DNA of 64,000 nt from Erythroxylum novogranatense (Eukaryota > Streptophyta > Magnoliopsida > Malpighiales > Erythroxylaceae): contig CM057225.1 of assembly GCA_029891385.1 (NCBI GenBank), positions 78,889,887 through 78,953,886 on the forward strand, read 5' to 3'. How positions within the stretch are numbered: position 1 is the stretch's first letter; the number at the start of each line of letters is the position of its first letter. The notes beneath the pieces were generated by a model, which was not told the DNA's origin, did no database searches, and saw only the letters and a program-made list of their open reading frames with translations. A program made the position numbers and the translations under genes. Shown piece after piece: positions 11,192-23,578 of this stretch.

Positions 11192-14100
11192 TATTGGACC
11201 CCGAATCTTTTTGGTAAGCTAGGATTATTAAATAAGGATTTTTGAATGATTATTCATGAGTAAAGAAGTTAAGAATTCTTGAAATTGAAATGAAATGGAA
11301 GATATGGTTTAAATACGAGATGGATTAATGTGGAACTAATTGACATGTTAATATGCTTAAGGTAAGGTGTCATAAAATTAGGTGGCATGATTTAATGGGA
11401 TTCAATTATTGTATTTTGTAGACTTAATTAGCATGTTAAGGAAATTTGATTAACATGTTGATTAGACTAAGACTATATGACATGGATTAAGTGTATTAAG
11501 GTGTTATGCAGGTTATAAATGTATTAAGGGTTAAATGGGCCTTGGACTCAAGTTGGGCTTAAGTGGTGATGTAAAAAGAAGAGGATTACACGAGAGTGAT
11601 GAGTTGGGTGGCACGAATTAATAAAATTTAATGTGTTAGTTGAATTTAAGAGTTTAGAGTTCAATTGGGCCTAAGAGAATAATGGGCCTAAATCAAATGA
11701 AAAGAAGAAGAAATGGTTTGGACTTAAGTGATTTAGTAGGATGAGAAGAAAGAAGGAAGAATAAATTGGGCTTTGGGTCCAAATGAAATGAATAAAGAAG
11801 AGAGGATATAAATGAGATGGGCTTAAGTTGTAGTAGGAAAGAAAAGAAAATAAGGATAAGACGGGCTTGAGAGAATAAGTGGGCTTAAGTAGTTAAAGAA
11901 GAAATAGGAAGAAGGAAGAAGAAGAAGGGAGTTAGGTTTGGGCTTTGGGCTTAAGTAACTTAAAGAGGAGTATAAAAGAGGAAGAGTTAAGTGAGTTATA
12001 GGAGAAAGAAGAGGAAAAAACGAAATTGAGAGGGAGAGGAGAGTGGTTTCGTAGAAGAGGAGAGAAGGAGGAGAAAAAGAAGAATGCTTTGGTTAGGGTT
12101 GGATTTTCTAAGAGATCAAGAGGGAATTTGAAGAAAGTGCAAGAGGAAAAAGTGTGGGAAATCACTAGAGCTTCACTTTGAACCAAGGAATCACTTGGTT
12201 AGCTAAAGATTCAAGGTAAGTTCTTGATTTAAGGTTAAGTTTTTGTATGAGTTATGGTTGAGAAAGACTAAGAATGGAATGGGTATTGTGATTCCAAGAT
12301 AAATTTCATGAATGGTGTTCTTAGGATTGTTGCATTTAGAATGTCTTTTGATTTGAGAATTTTGTTGATTTTGAGGAAAATGGTGAGAGGAAAGAGGAAT
12401 GGAAAGCAAGGGAAGGCCATGGGAACAAGGTTTTATGTTTATAGTTAAATAATGGGCCATTGACATAATTTTCAAAGAAATTAAGAATATAAAAATGTTT
12501 TCAAATTCATTGTTTTTGAATGCCTTGAGAAATTGCTATCATTGATGTATATGTTATGTGAATTGGATGATTGATGATTTGTGATATGTGAATGTGGATG
12601 TTATGTGATTTTGCTTGAGGAATGATGATGCATTGCATATGAAATGATTTATGATCATGAAATGATTTATGAAAATTTGCATGATTTATGCAAAACAAGA
12701 TTTCCAAGATTTTTGCCATAGGGCAATCAAGTTTCAAGACATGATTATATGTTATGTGGGTTAGGTTAAGTCCACCCAAGAAACGTCTAGCACGATGACC
12801 ATGAAGAAGCCTTCACCGGCCGCCTGATTGTGGCATAGGATGATCCAAGATACGGACTCCTAAAGATTTGCCCATATAAGATCATTAAATGAGATTATAT
12901 GGTTGCCAAGAATTGTGGACTTGCCAAACCATTATGATGTGTTAGGTGATATGTGATATATGATGTGAATTGTGAAAAGTTGAATTGCATTCATGATTTC
13001 ATGAAAGTTTAAAAAATGAATGATTTGTGATTTCAAGAAAATGACAAGAGTTCTTAGTTTACGATTTTATAAACCTTTGAAAAATGTATGATCTGCGATT
13101 TCAAGAAAATGACAAGAGCTCTTAGTTTATGATTTTATGAACCTTTGAAAAATGAATGATTTGTGATTTCAAGAAAATGACAAGAGTTTTGAAGAAAACA
13201 ATGTTTTATGATCCAAAGGAAATTTATATGGAAATGGACTTCTAAAACTGTTTTGTTCATTATTTGGTTATAAGCATAGAACCTTCTGGGCTCCCAAGCT
13301 CACCCCCCTATTTTCCCAATTTCCAGGTTTTTAGCAAGAAATCAAGTGGAAATGGATCAAGACAGCTTGTGCTTGTTTTATTGTGTATTTGAAGTTTGGT
13401 TATGTAAATGTATAGTTGTAATTCATATGAGCAATTGAAAAAGGTAAATGAGATATTTGTTATTGGTCTTGGAAATTTGGCTAGGAAATGCCAAGGAAAT
13501 TGTAAAACTCTTATGTATGATGATTAATGCAATATGGACTTGAGTATGGTTGTGAATGTACAATTGCATCATTGTATAGCTTGGATATGATTAGATGATT
13601 AAGAGTGCGGTTGTCGCCTTGATTTGAGTTTGGAGTTACTCTTGGGATTAAGTTATGTTATATGAGGTTGCATGTTGAGTTTTATGCAGGTGGAAGTATT
13701 AGAATTGAAAATTGGTTAGTTGCATTTTCAAGGGAAGTGCTGTCAAATTTTCCTAAAATTTGACAGAACTTCGCTTCAGTCTTAGACCCCATTAGAGATT
13801 GATTGAGATGGGGAATTCTTCGTGAAGATTGTATTAGAAGTTCAGATCTTTCTAAGGGTATATCATTTGTCTCATTTGGACTTAGGGTTAAAAAGTTATG
13901 AGGTGAAGAACACATTCAGTCACTGTTCATTTAGCTATATTACTGTTACATTGGTCTTTAATGAGCAGTGTCCTTTGAGTGGCTTTTTACCTTGATTAAT
14001 GATGGAATTTGCATTTACATCCTTCATGAGATTTGTATTTCATCTTGTTATCTTTCCATGGAGATATAGTATGCTCATATTGGAGCTAGGAATAAGAAGT

Positions 14101-15095
14101 TATAAGCTTTGAAAGATGGTAGTGTCAAGTGAATTGAAGTTGATTTTCAGAATTTGGAGTTTTGGAAATTGGCGTGTCCGTTAAACGGACAGCCTCGGGT
14201 GTCAAAACACCCCTTGCCCTACCCGTTTCCGTTAGAAAGACATGCATGTCCATTTAACGGACATTTGTGAAGCAATTGGTATCCATTCACCCGAATGTGT
14301 TCGTTAAACGGACATGGCTGTCCGTTTAACGGACAGCTACAGGAAAAAGTGTAACTTGGACAATCTTAGAGGCCGAATTTGGTTTTGTGGTCTTCATAAG
14401 AGTTGTATATCTAGATGTCTACTTTCAAATGGTGAAAGAAGAACACAATCCGAACTCTAGATTAAAAGTTATGGCGATCGCTCCAAAAGAGTTTCAATTT
14501 GGTTTTGGAAGTGAGCATGGTATATTGTTTTGGGCATAAATCCCTCATACGACCTCCAATTGAGGTGAGGCTTGAACCATTGGATATATCTTCCTTGATA
14601 CAAAAATTGGGATTATTTAGAGTTAAATTGAGAAAGTTTGCATAAAAGTAAGTTAAAGGCCGGTTAAGAGAGCATGTTTCCGGTATGAACTCTTTTAGGT
14701 TTTTGGAGTGTATCTTGAGTTATATAACTCCGATTGAAGCAATTCTTGTCTTAAATTAAACAAGAGTCATAAGGCTATGATTTAAAAGAGAATTTCAAAT
14801 GAATTTAAGATATTGAGTTTTTCAAATTCGGTGAACGCGTAGTGGAAATAAGTTCAAGTATGATGATTAGGTACATGGGCACACTAAGGGACTTTGGTGA
14901 GTAAATTTTGGGAGCGTTTTGGGCATGAGAATGACTTCATGATGTCTTTAAGGGTTCAAGGGATTAAGAATGAAAAAAAATTATAACCCTTCAAAGTAAT
15001 ATGCACGCTCATGTTTCACGATTTTAAGCAAGAGAGTTGGGTTCCGAAAACGGGATTCAACAGTCGGGATCCGATCTCCGGGTCTTGTTCCGATA
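11192..15095 (+). repeat. Element A 3' LTR
   Basis: A near copy of 4338-8261: same TATA box (11971), donor (12216), tandem repeat, acceptor (13326) and palindromes. It lacks about 25 bases near 12430 that the 5' copy has, gains about 25 near 13245, and ends CCGATA where the 5' copy ends CCGACA, a single transition in the terminal CA. Confidence 0.9.
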
Positions 15096-16757
15096 CAAAG
15101 ATTGAGAAACTAACTAGGTTACTCACCTGTAACTTCCGAACTATTGCCTGGAAGTCCCAGCAATATCCGTGGACTGACGATCCAACGGGGGCTCTATAAC
15201 AATTTAAACAAATTCTCATCACTAGATGCTCAATCAAAGAAATTCGATAGTGCACATGTCTTAACTAAAAACTGTATGATGCATGTTCATGATTTCCCGG
15301 CGCTAAAACCCAATTCAATGATCTCTTGCCTCATATCCAAAATTTCACTATCCACTAGATCAATATCATCCATTAATTTCATAAGTCTCCAGTTTAAACT
15401 CTCATAGTCATAATAAAATTCTTAGGTTACAATGGGAAATATAATCAACTCTCTTTCTATGATTGGGAACCCGCTAATTTAAAATTCGAACTCTTTTTCT
15501 TTACCTCAATCATAGACCTCTTTCTCTAGTTCACAACGAATCCAGAATCACTTCAATTGGAGGTCTATATCATAAAATATGCCTCAAAAACTAAAGCACC
15601 CATCATCAGAAAATTGGAGCTCGTCGCGGCATACAAGGTTCGCTCGCCATAGCGTGGAAGCACGCTCATCGTGGCGAAGACCTTCCACGAGACGCTTCAC
15701 GACGTGAGGGAAAGGACTCATCGCGGCAAAGATCGACACGCTCGTCGTGGCATCTTGGTCCGCTCGTCGCGGCGAGCACGCACTGACTCGTCGCAACGAG
15801 GCCAATTACAGGCGTCGCGACGTGCGAACGACTTCGTCTTCTCTAACCGATTTTTCATCTTTCTCTCTCTATAAACCAGCATTAAACACTCACAACTACC
15901 CATATCTCTAGCATTTAAACTCATTAATACATCAAACAACAATAAATATCAACATTAAAGCCATAAAACTTACCAAATCGAAGCTCGATTCTTAAACCCT
16001 AAAAACTCCGAAAATCTTTCAATCCTTTAACATCCACAGTGATCCTCTATAACCTAGCCAAACCTCAACATCTCTAAGATTTTCCAGCAGCTCTTCAACC
16101 ACAATGAAAGGAAAACAAACAAAATCTCCAAGGGGGACAAGATCGAATCGTCAAAGGAAGAGGAAGGAGAAAGGAAATTTTGACTTAGGTTTTTTCAAAG
16201 TGAAATAAGGAGGAAATTTAAACCTAGAGCATTATAAAGGGTAAGTTTAAAACTATAGATTATAGTCCTCAATTTCATTTAATTTCAGTCTCTAAATTTC
16301 AATGGCACATCACAAAAATTCTTAAACTCACAAATATGAATTTTCCAAGCCAATTGCCAATCAATTTCAGAACCGGAATCTAATCCGTCAGTCTCTAAGA
16401 CATTATTCCGGTCCAAACTCAAAATTTTAAAAATTCTGGAAGAATTCCTATAAATCCTCAAAAATATGAAACACATGATCCTATACTCAAATTCCAATTT
16501 CCAATCCAAAAAATTCAATTCTCACTCAAATAAACTATACAAACCCAAGAACTCATATCTCACAAAATTTTACAATTCAAAACATAATTAACTGCAGGCA
16601 AAATCATGAATGCATGTCACTACGCATATGCATGTGCAAAAGAATCTATTTCTCAAAAATCAGAGGCCACAAGTAATACTGAATGAATATAAGTAGTAAA
16701 ATTCCTATCCAGTCCCAATTACCAATATGCCCCTCACATCGATAACGGGATGCTACA

Positions 16758-16772
16758 ATTCTCCCCTCCTAA
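16758..16772 (-). other. Polypurine tract of element E
   Basis: On the minus strand TTAGGAGGGGAGAAT lies directly before the 3' LTR start TGTAGC. It follows the GGGACGAAATTT end of the integrase region. Confidence 0.75.
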
Positions 16773-17199
16773 TAAAAATTTCGTCCCGAAATTTCATACC
16801 TGACTGGTCGAACAGATGAGGGTACTGCCTCCTCATGTGCTCCTCTGTCTCCCAAGTTGCCTCCTATGATGAGTGGTTCTTCCATAGGACTTTCACCAAT
16901 GGAATCACCCTGCTCCTCAATTGCTTGACCCGCGATCCGATAATCTGCACTGGCTCCTCAACATAACTCAGATCACTCGCTATCTCAATCTCCTGAGCCG
17001 GAATCACATGAGTCGGGTCTGATCGATATCTTCGGAGCATACTCACATGAAACACATCGTGCAACTGGGACATCTCACTCGGCAATGCCAATCTATAGGC
17101 CAACGGTTCAATCCTCTCTGTAATCTCATACAGACCGATATACCGAGGACTCAACTTGCCCTTACGGCCAAATCTCAGCACTTCTCTCCACGGAGACAC
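16773..17199 (-). pseudogene. Element E integrase C-terminal region and chromodomain
   Basis: This segment tethers the integration complex to chromatin. The frame gives FGRKGKLSPRYIGLYEI near its start, then LHDVFHVSMLRRY (about 17050), then LSYVEEPVQI followed by VKVLWKNHS, the core of a chromovirus chromodomain (roughly 16870-16960). A TAG stop replaces a codon just before EATWETEEHM; homologous sequence continues to the polypurine tract with PHLFDQSG. A second stop, TGA at about 17197-17199, separates this part from the upstream integrase and fits a C-to-T change in CGA. It belongs to the Tekay/Del group by chromodomain type and gene order. Confidence 0.85.
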
Positions 17200-18336
17200 T
17201 CAAAGGAACACTCTATCGCCCACACTGTACTCCATCTCTCGCCGATGCTGATCCATATAACTCTTCTGTCTGTCCTGAGCCCCTTTAATGCGAATCTGAA
17301 TCAATCGAACCTTATCTACAGTGTCCTGGATCAGCTCGGGACCCTCGAGCATCCTCACACCCTCTTCATCCCAGTAAAGAGGTGATCTACACGGCCTCCT
17401 ATATAGGGCCTCATATGGTGCCATCTCAATATTGCTCTGGTACTAATTATTGTAATCAAACTCTATCAGAGCTAGATACTGATCCCATGCACCTCTGAAC
17501 TCCAATACACAAGCTCTCAACATATTCTCAACAGTCTTGATCGTTCTCTCACTCTGCCCATCTGTCTGAGGATGAAACGTTATACTGAAATTCAACCTCG
17601 TACCCGTAGCTGACTACAAACTCCTCCAGAACCTCAAAGTAAACCTGGGATCCCTATCTGACACTATCGATACCGGGACCCCATGCAGTCGCACAACCTC
17701 TGCTATATACTTCTGGGCCAACTGATCGAGAGTATTGCTCTCCCTCATTGGCAAGAAGTGAGCCGATTTAGTCAACCGGTCCACTATGACCCAGATCGCA
17801 TCATGCTGCCTCGACGTCCTAGGCAACCCCATAACAAAATCCATAGTGATTCGCTCCCATTTCTACTCCGGAATGGGTAACGACTGCAATCTCCCAACTG
17901 GGGCTTGGTGCTCAACCTTAACCTGCTGGCACGTCAAACACCGAGAAACAAACTCTGCTACATGCCTCTTCATACCTGGCCACCAGAAATGCAACTTAAG
18001 AGTACGATACATCTTGGTAGTACTAGGATGCATGGCATAAGCAGCCAAATGAGCCTCCTCCAAAATCTCACACCTCAAATCATCAACATCTGGCACACAC
18101 AGTCTCTGACCCATCCAAAAAGTCCCATCTCTCAAGTCAAAATCCGAAAGCAATCCAGATCTGACTCTATCTATCAATCTCACTAACACAGGGTCCTGAT
18201 CCTGAACCCTCCTGATCCGGTCCTGCAACATCGGTCTAAGCCTCAAAGTAACTAACAGAGCTCCATCCTGACCCAAATCCATCTGCACATTCAGAGCTCT
18301 CAACTGAATCAAACTAGGCAATCTCTCAATCTGAAT
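17200..18336 (-). pseudogene. Element E integrase, zinc-binding and catalytic domains
   Basis: Integrase joins retrotransposon DNA to the host chromosome. The N-terminal HHCC zinc region is visible around 17925-18060 (HPSTTKMYRTLK and CLTCQQVK). The catalytic core follows with the DDE triad: Asp in TMDFVMGLP (about 17830), Asp in IVSDRDPRF (about 17640) and Glu in the TVENMLRACV segment (about 17525). The conserved MAPYEALYRRPCRSPLYWDE follows at 17360-17424. Stops occur after LPIPE (about 17860), after FWRSL (about 17612) and after DYNN (about 17445). All three catalytic residues survive, so inactivation is by stops alone. The frame continues into RNase H upstream after one stop near 18337. 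Confidence 0.88.
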
Positions 18337-18777
18337 CTAAGCTGCACTGATATGAGACCTCCTACTCAAAGCATCTGTCACCACATTAGCCTTCCCTGGG
18401 TGGTACTCAATAGTGCAGTCATAATCCTTCAGTAGCTTAATCCATCTCCTATGCCTCAGATTCAACTCTCGTTGACTCAACAGATACGTCAAGCTCTTAT
18501 GATCAGTGAAGATCTGGAACGTCTCTCCATACAAATAATGTCTCCAGATCTTCAAAGCAAACACAACTGCAGCCAACTCTAAGTCATGAACTGGGTAATT
18601 CATCTCGTGAGACCTCAACTGTCTCGAAGCATATGCTATCACTCTCCCATGCTGCATCAAAACACAACCCAGTCCCTGCTGCGAAGCATCACTGAAAACC
18701 TCAAAACCTCCAAATCCCGATGGCAAAGCTAACACCGACGCTGAAGTCAACCGATGTTTCAGCTCCTCAAAACTCCT
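18337..18777 (-). pseudogene. Element E RNase H
   Basis: This domain degrades the RNA strand of RNA-DNA hybrids during reverse transcription. The four acidic catalytic positions are visible: [33 protein letters not shown] and [17 protein letters not shown] near the end is the usual gypsy signature. A stop between DEC (18778) and the RNase H start separates it from RT, and another follows ISAA at 18337. Otherwise this is the best-preserved enzyme segment in the window. Confidence 0.88.
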
Positions 18778-19282
18778 CTAACACTCATCAGTCCATCCAA
18801 AGGCCACATTCTTCCTCAGAAGTTTTGTCAAAGGGGCAAAGATCACTGAAAACCCCTCGACAAACCTCCGGTAGTATCCTGCTAATCTGAGGAAACTCCA
18901 AACCTCAGACACATTCCTCGGGGTCTCCCAACTCCTCACTGCCTCAATCTTGTGAGGATCCAACCGGATACCCTCACCAGACACAATGTGCCCTAAAAAT
19001 ACTATCTCATCAAGCCAAAATTTACACTTAGTGAACTTGGCATACAGCTGCCTCTCTCTCATAATCTGCAACACAATCCTCAGATGCTCCGCATGCTCCT
19101 ACTTACTCCTCGAATACACCAGAATGTCGTCAATGAATACTATCACAAACTGATCCAGGTAGGGCTGAAAGACCTTATTCATCAAGGCTATGAAGGCTGT
19201 CGGGGCATTAGACAACCCGAACGACATCACTAAGAGCTCGAAATGCCCATACCTGCTCCTGAAAGCACTCTTAGGCATATCG
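18778..19282 (-). pseudogene. Element E reverse transcriptase, second half
   Basis: Carries [19 protein letters not shown] (about 19215-19275) and the catalytic box FIDDILVYS (about 19107-19135; YxDD-type with Phe, usual in gypsy). The connection domain follows with [11 protein letters not shown] and [13 protein letters not shown] stop after SRSK (about 19099) divides the ORF. At 19283 the frame is cut by solo LTR F; the N-terminal half resumes at 33100, and the junction codons on both sides correspond to the expected MPKSAF region. Confidence 0.88.
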
Positions 19283-20025
19283 TGTAACATCCCACCCCCG
19301 ACAGGAAGGGTAAACTAGTAAATTAGCATATGATGAGATGGATTGGGATGAATTAGGACCATTCTTGCATAATAGGATTGATACACAGTATCAGTTGTGC
19401 ACATGAAATAACTGTACATGCATACATGACATTCCCGGTTTTTGTGCCTAAGGCAATTTTATTATGATTCACGTAGCTATGGGGTTTGAAAAAATATTCT
19501 GAGTGAACCATTGACTGTTTTATAATTTAAGGGAATTTTAGGAATTTTTTCTGGAATTTTTCGGAGAAAATTTTCGGACCGAAAAAAAATCGCCAAATGG
19601 CGAACCGGTTGATTTTCTACTGTTATTTGGTATTAAACCATTGCATATCTTGGTGGGACCCAAAATGTGGACCTTAAAGCTTATTGGAACCGAAATTGGA
19701 TTGAAATGGCTTGGTATTTGTTTTATTATTTTCAAAATTTTGATTGGTCCTTTGACTTCTCTCATTCCTTCCTACATTGCCAAGTGTCCTCCTATTTTAG
19801 TGCTTGGAAATGGCTTGGACTTGGTCTTCTCTTCTCATTCTCGATGCTTCTTAATGGTTAAAGGGGAAAGAATGAACAAATGGGTTAAATGAAGAAATTA
19901 AGCTTATTATTTAATGAAATGTTTGACTTTTCCTTCTTCCCTCTCCTATTGCCACCTATTGCCCTCATTAATGCTCCCTTATCCTTCACTCTCGAATTTG
20001 TCTTAGGGAATGAATAAAGAGGAGG
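19283..20025 (+). repeat. Solo LTR F, left arm
   Basis: Terminal TGTAACATCCCACCCCCGA matches the G start. A small inverted repeat CGCCA-AA-TGGCG near 19592-19603 is also kept in G (CGCCA-AG-TGGCG near 51231-51242). The arm stops at the GGAGG target duplication of H (20021-20025). Confidence 0.88.
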
Positions 20026-21474
20026 TGATTGGACCAAATTTATATTATAAATTAGGCCCGTTTTCTTTAGTAATTATGCATTTGTTGACTCCTGATTTAT
20101 GATTTTTATGCTTATTTTGGTCCCGCACATTGATTTTTGATAAATTGCACATTGTTAGTATTTTGTTGTCATTTGTCATTAATTTTGCATAATTTTTATT
20201 GGGACAATCCCAATTGATACTGCGAATGGGTTGTATTTTGTAGGACCAAAGGAGTCAACATTCAACAAGTCAACACGCCGCGAGATTATTTGGGCTAACT
20301 AAACTCTCCATTCGCCGAGGCGAATTAATGGTATTTAATTCTTTCACCGCGGAAAGACCATTCAACGTTATTGCAATGAACGAAGCCATTAGCCGCAGCC
20401 GAAAGTCGGATAATCCGCCTATATTTGGCAAAATTCCACTGTTCGACCCGCCCGCCACGCATCCCTATAAAACTTTGCCATTTAGGGCAAAAGCGAGACA
20501 GTCGCATGATTTTTTCTTCTTCTTTCCTTCGCTTCTAATAGTTTTCGTTTTACATTTGTTTTGCAGATTCGCCGCTTGAAATGGACGATGCCGCCTCATT
20601 CATCTCTTCCATCGCTTTCTCATCTGCGTTACGTTAAATCGTTGGAAACATGAACCGAGGTGATCCTTCAACAATAAGATTTCATCCGCACCATGGTCGG
20701 CTAAGTGTACTATCTTCCTAAATGTAGCAATGGTTGGAGTTTCGTGAGCTAAACAAGGGTAATCGATTATAGCTAGGATTTCAGATTTGTATTTGCAATG
20801 ATCCGAGTTCGTATTTTTGCAATGTATTTACGATTGAATCTTCTATAGTTTAGTAGGATGTTAACTATGATCTATGGTATGGATCGATTTACTGTTGAAG
20901 TTTGTGCCAAATACATGAAGTCTCATGTATGTTAAACCGATTTGCATGAGTTGATTTAATCTACCTAGTTGTGTTTGGTTAAATTAATTTTGTGTTTATT
21001 TGATTAACTGTTGCATTAATCATTCCATAGCATACACTAAGGTTTTTAATCTAATTTTAATTAATCGAGTTGATTAATTAATTTTGGACTTAACGAGTTG
21101 TTAAGGTTTAGCTTTGAAATTTAGTGGATTTCAAACCTCGATATTATTTTGAGCGATGATGACCCGAGCTACATTTTCGGAGAGTTTTAGTAAGTTGATT
21201 TCAAACTTGTTTAATTTCAATCGTTTAGTTTTCTAAAATCCAAAAACATTTATTCTTACTTTGGCTTAGTTTAATTTTTAGTTAATCAAATCAAAACCCC
21301 TTTTATTGCTTTAATTGCATGCATCATTCAAACATTAGGCTAGTCTAGATCGGTTAGTACACCGGTTCCTTGAGAGTCGACCGAGGTTGCATCTGTATTG
21401 CAATCCTTGGTATAAATTTTATTTGACCGGTTTCCGAGGATCAATTTTAATATTGAGCGATAAGTAAGCGATCA
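20026..21474 (+). repeat. Element H 5' LTR
   Basis: It starts TGATTGGACC and ends CGATCA (an ATCA duplication makes the end ambiguous by three bases). It contains TATA at 20466, palindromic CGCCGMGGCG sites around 20275-20350, and AT-rich U5. It aligns along its length with 28206-29658 and, in reverse complement, with 55212-56700 and 63534-64000. Confidence 0.88.
20466..20472 (+). promoter_or_regulatory. TATA box of the H/J LTR
   Basis: CCCTATAAAACTTTGCC is kept in both H LTRs (second copy near 28642-28648) and, as CCCTATAAATCTTGCC on the minus strand, in J (about 56251-56266). Conservation in a fixed position across three LTRs supports a core promoter. Confidence 0.65.
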
Positions 21475-21480
21475 TCAAAT

Positions 21481-21498
21481 TAGCGTCATTGCCGGGAA
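21481..21498 (+). other. Primer binding site of element H (Asp tRNA, degraded)
   Basis: TAGCGTCATTGCCGGGAA corresponds to the Asp-tRNA complement TGGCGCCGTTGCCGGGGA with four mismatches. The J copy has only one. Asp-tRNA priming is typical of the Athila group. Confidence 0.7.
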
Positions 21499-21926
21499 TC
21501 AAATTAATTGGTTCTTTAGGTTAGCCGTTGTTTGTTTTGATTTTAATTTTGTTGTTTGCATTTTATTTGCATTGCATAATTTCATTCTTAATTTCTGTTC
21601 TGCTTAAGTGTTTTTAGTGTTAATTCTGTTTGTGATTTCATTCTACTTTGTTCTAAGTGTTTAGTCTGATTGTTTTTATTTATTGTGCTTAATTTTTAGT
21701 TAATTTCGTTTGCTTTGCTGGTTCAGGCTTCTTGGTCGTGACGAGTTCATTGTTAAATCACAATGAGTTCATCGATCATTGCAATGAGTTCATATATTCG
21801 CCGCAGCGAAAGTTACAATTTTACTCAGTTCGCCGCAGCAAGTTCTTACACGTCGCAGCGAACCTGAGTGAATTGAAGCCTTGCTATCCGCTGTCGTTTT
21901 AGTGAGCTATCTTAGGTGAACTTCTC

Positions 21927-22707
21927 TTGTGCATGCCCCGTAGACTTAGGCTAGTTCATTTTCAACCTGAAATTGAGCGACACCTTAGACAACTTAGGAA
22001 AAACAAGAGAGAGCAAGAAAGACTTAGCACACTAGATCGACTAGAATCTGAGATGGCTGAACAACAAGAATATCTGGTCACCCACCCCAAATGGAGATCA
22101 CGGTCTTAACGGTGACCAGAACGCGTAGATGACAACAATGCGAACATTAGACGTAGAACAATCCGCTGGTTACAACTTCGGCGTAAACTACGATCCTTTC
22201 ATCGCTCACTTCCCTAACTTCGACGTCAATTTGAAGTTAAAGGTTTATTGATCAACTCTCTCCCAAATTTCACGGTTTGCGGGAGAGGACCCTACATGCA
22301 TCTTGAAGCCCTTACCATGATTTGTCAGAGTATGAAGCCTGTAGGAGCACATCTGGACTAGGTGCTGTGGAAGGTATTCCACTTGTCGTTAGAAGGAAAG
22401 GCCCGGGAGTGGTACATGAGCCTCCCAAGGCATGTCGCAAATGCCTATCACAGTTGGGCCAACTTGCGGAAAGTTTTTTTGGAAAAGTATTTTCCAGCTT
22501 CTAGGACATCGTCGATGAGAAAGGAGATATATTCTGCCAAACAAGATTGTGACGAGTCCCTGTATGATTTTGGAACAGATTCCAAGATCTGTTGTCTCGG
22601 TGCCCCCATCATCAGATCCCTGATGAACAATTGGTTCAATATTTTTATGATGGGGTGAAGAATCAAGAGAAAGGAATGTTGGATGGCTACGTCGGGAGGT
22701 TCGTTGA
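21927..22707 (+). pseudogene. gag: Element H gag, N-terminal and core part
   Basis: The likely start is in the MPRRLRLVHFQPEIERHLRQ segment (21933 on), typical of Athila gag beginnings, followed by a charged region with RKNKREQERL. A stop at about 22107 and frameshifts follow. The Retrotrans_gag core is clear from 22362: WKVFHLSLEGKAREWYMSLP and FLEKYFPASRTSSMRKEI. Later sequence (SLYDFGTDSKICC) is shifted and ends at 22658. Same layout as the J copy at 62270-63125. Confidence 0.82.
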
Positions 22708-23578
22708 TTGACCTCACCGCACTGTAAGCTTGGGCCCCGATTAAGAAATGGCCCCAATCATCAACAGTATAGTGTCCGTGATTCCAGGAACGTGAATGAA
22801 GTGGGAGCCATGTCGGCTCAAACTAAGAGGATGGAGAGCTTGGAATCGAAGGTAGATTCCTTTGAACATCGGATAACTTCCCAGTTATCCTCGATCACAG
22901 CTGAACTTAAGAATTTGAATGTGCATCGCCCATCACCTTCCACTGAATTGGTCGCACCCAGTTGTGATAGTTGTGGGTCAGTGATGCATATTTCAAGTGT
23001 TTGTCCTGGCAGATATGAAGAAGTCTCCGCAATGTATCAAGGTAGACAGGATCGGAAATGGGACCCGTATTCCAACACGTATAATGAGGGATGGAGATCC
23101 CACCCAAATTTTAGTTGGAGGAATAACGGAAAGAACACCAAACCGATTTCAAAGAAGGGAGTGGAGCTGGTCAATCTACAAACCAGTTCCAGGATCAACA
23201 AGCGTTGACGGTGCAACAACCACCGCCACCAAAGGAGGACACCAACCAACTGCTGCATAGTATGATGACGTTGATGAAAGAGGAACGAACTTCGACAGCA
23301 ACTCAATTCAACGCCATCGCAAACCTCATCCAACAGACTTCGCTAAGAATGTTGCCCGTTTTAGCGCTTTGAAAAACGCATGGATCAATGGGAGACCAAG
23401 GCGAGAACTTGAACTCATATGTCACTCAATTGTCTAATAATTTGAGTGACAACCAAGCTAGAGTAGCGGAACCATTCCCTCAACACGGTAATAAACCCAA
23501 GAGTTTAAATGCAATTGAGTTGAGGAGTGGAAAGAAAGTACATTCGACATTCCCAAGAAGAAGAATGCACCGAGGAAA
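22708..23578 (+). pseudogene. gag: Element H gag, C-terminal part with zinc knuckle
   Basis: The frame carries a heptad-like stretch (MESLESKVDSFEHRI) that may form a coiled coil, then a CX2CX4HX4C knuckle (CDSCGSVMHISSVC) at about 22962-23003, then a Tyr/Asn/Trp-rich segment. The frame breaks near 23200 and continues in others: ENLNSYVTQLSNNLSDNQAR at about 23403-23462 and KSLNAIELRSGKK near 23500. The J copy (61436-62269) keeps all of this in one frame, which identifies the breaks here as secondary damage. Confidence 0.82.

Larger units (their letters stand above)
4338..15095 (+). mobile_element. Element A: large non-coding retrotransposon derivative (LARD-like)
   Basis: A is bounded by the perfect TSD CAAAG (4333-4337 and 15096-15100), and the joined flank matches the empty site in the other E LTR near 40708-40715. 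Two long LTRs (4338-8261, 3924 bases; 11192-15095, 3904 bases) surround 2930 bases with a Met-tRNA primer site and a polypurine tract but no gag, protease, RT or integrase. These are the hallmarks of LARD-type elements, which are mobilised by the proteins of related autonomous elements. The LTRs are very similar, differing by scattered substitutions and a few indels of about 25 bases, so A is among the younger layers. Confidence 0.9.
3283..16757 (-). repeat. Element E 3' LTR, split by element A
   Basis: The LTR consists of 3283-4337 and 15101-16757, 2712 bases once A and one copy of its TSD are removed. It aligns end to end with 39660-42369. It holds a candidate splice acceptor on the minus strand (CTAAAA on plus, boundary at 3672), a hairpin AACCATC-GAT-GATGGTT at 3718-3734, a 10-bp inverted repeat (3934-3943 with 4137-4146), a cluster of CGTCGCGACG-like palindromes at 15617-15830, and a GTAAGT donor at 15968-15973. 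Confidence 0.9.

Noticed and set aside
15584..15942. Arg-rich open frames on both strands (RRADQDA, RRDERTKMPRRAC)
   Set aside because: They arise from the CGTCGCGACG palindrome cluster in E's LTR and change frame in the other LTR copy.
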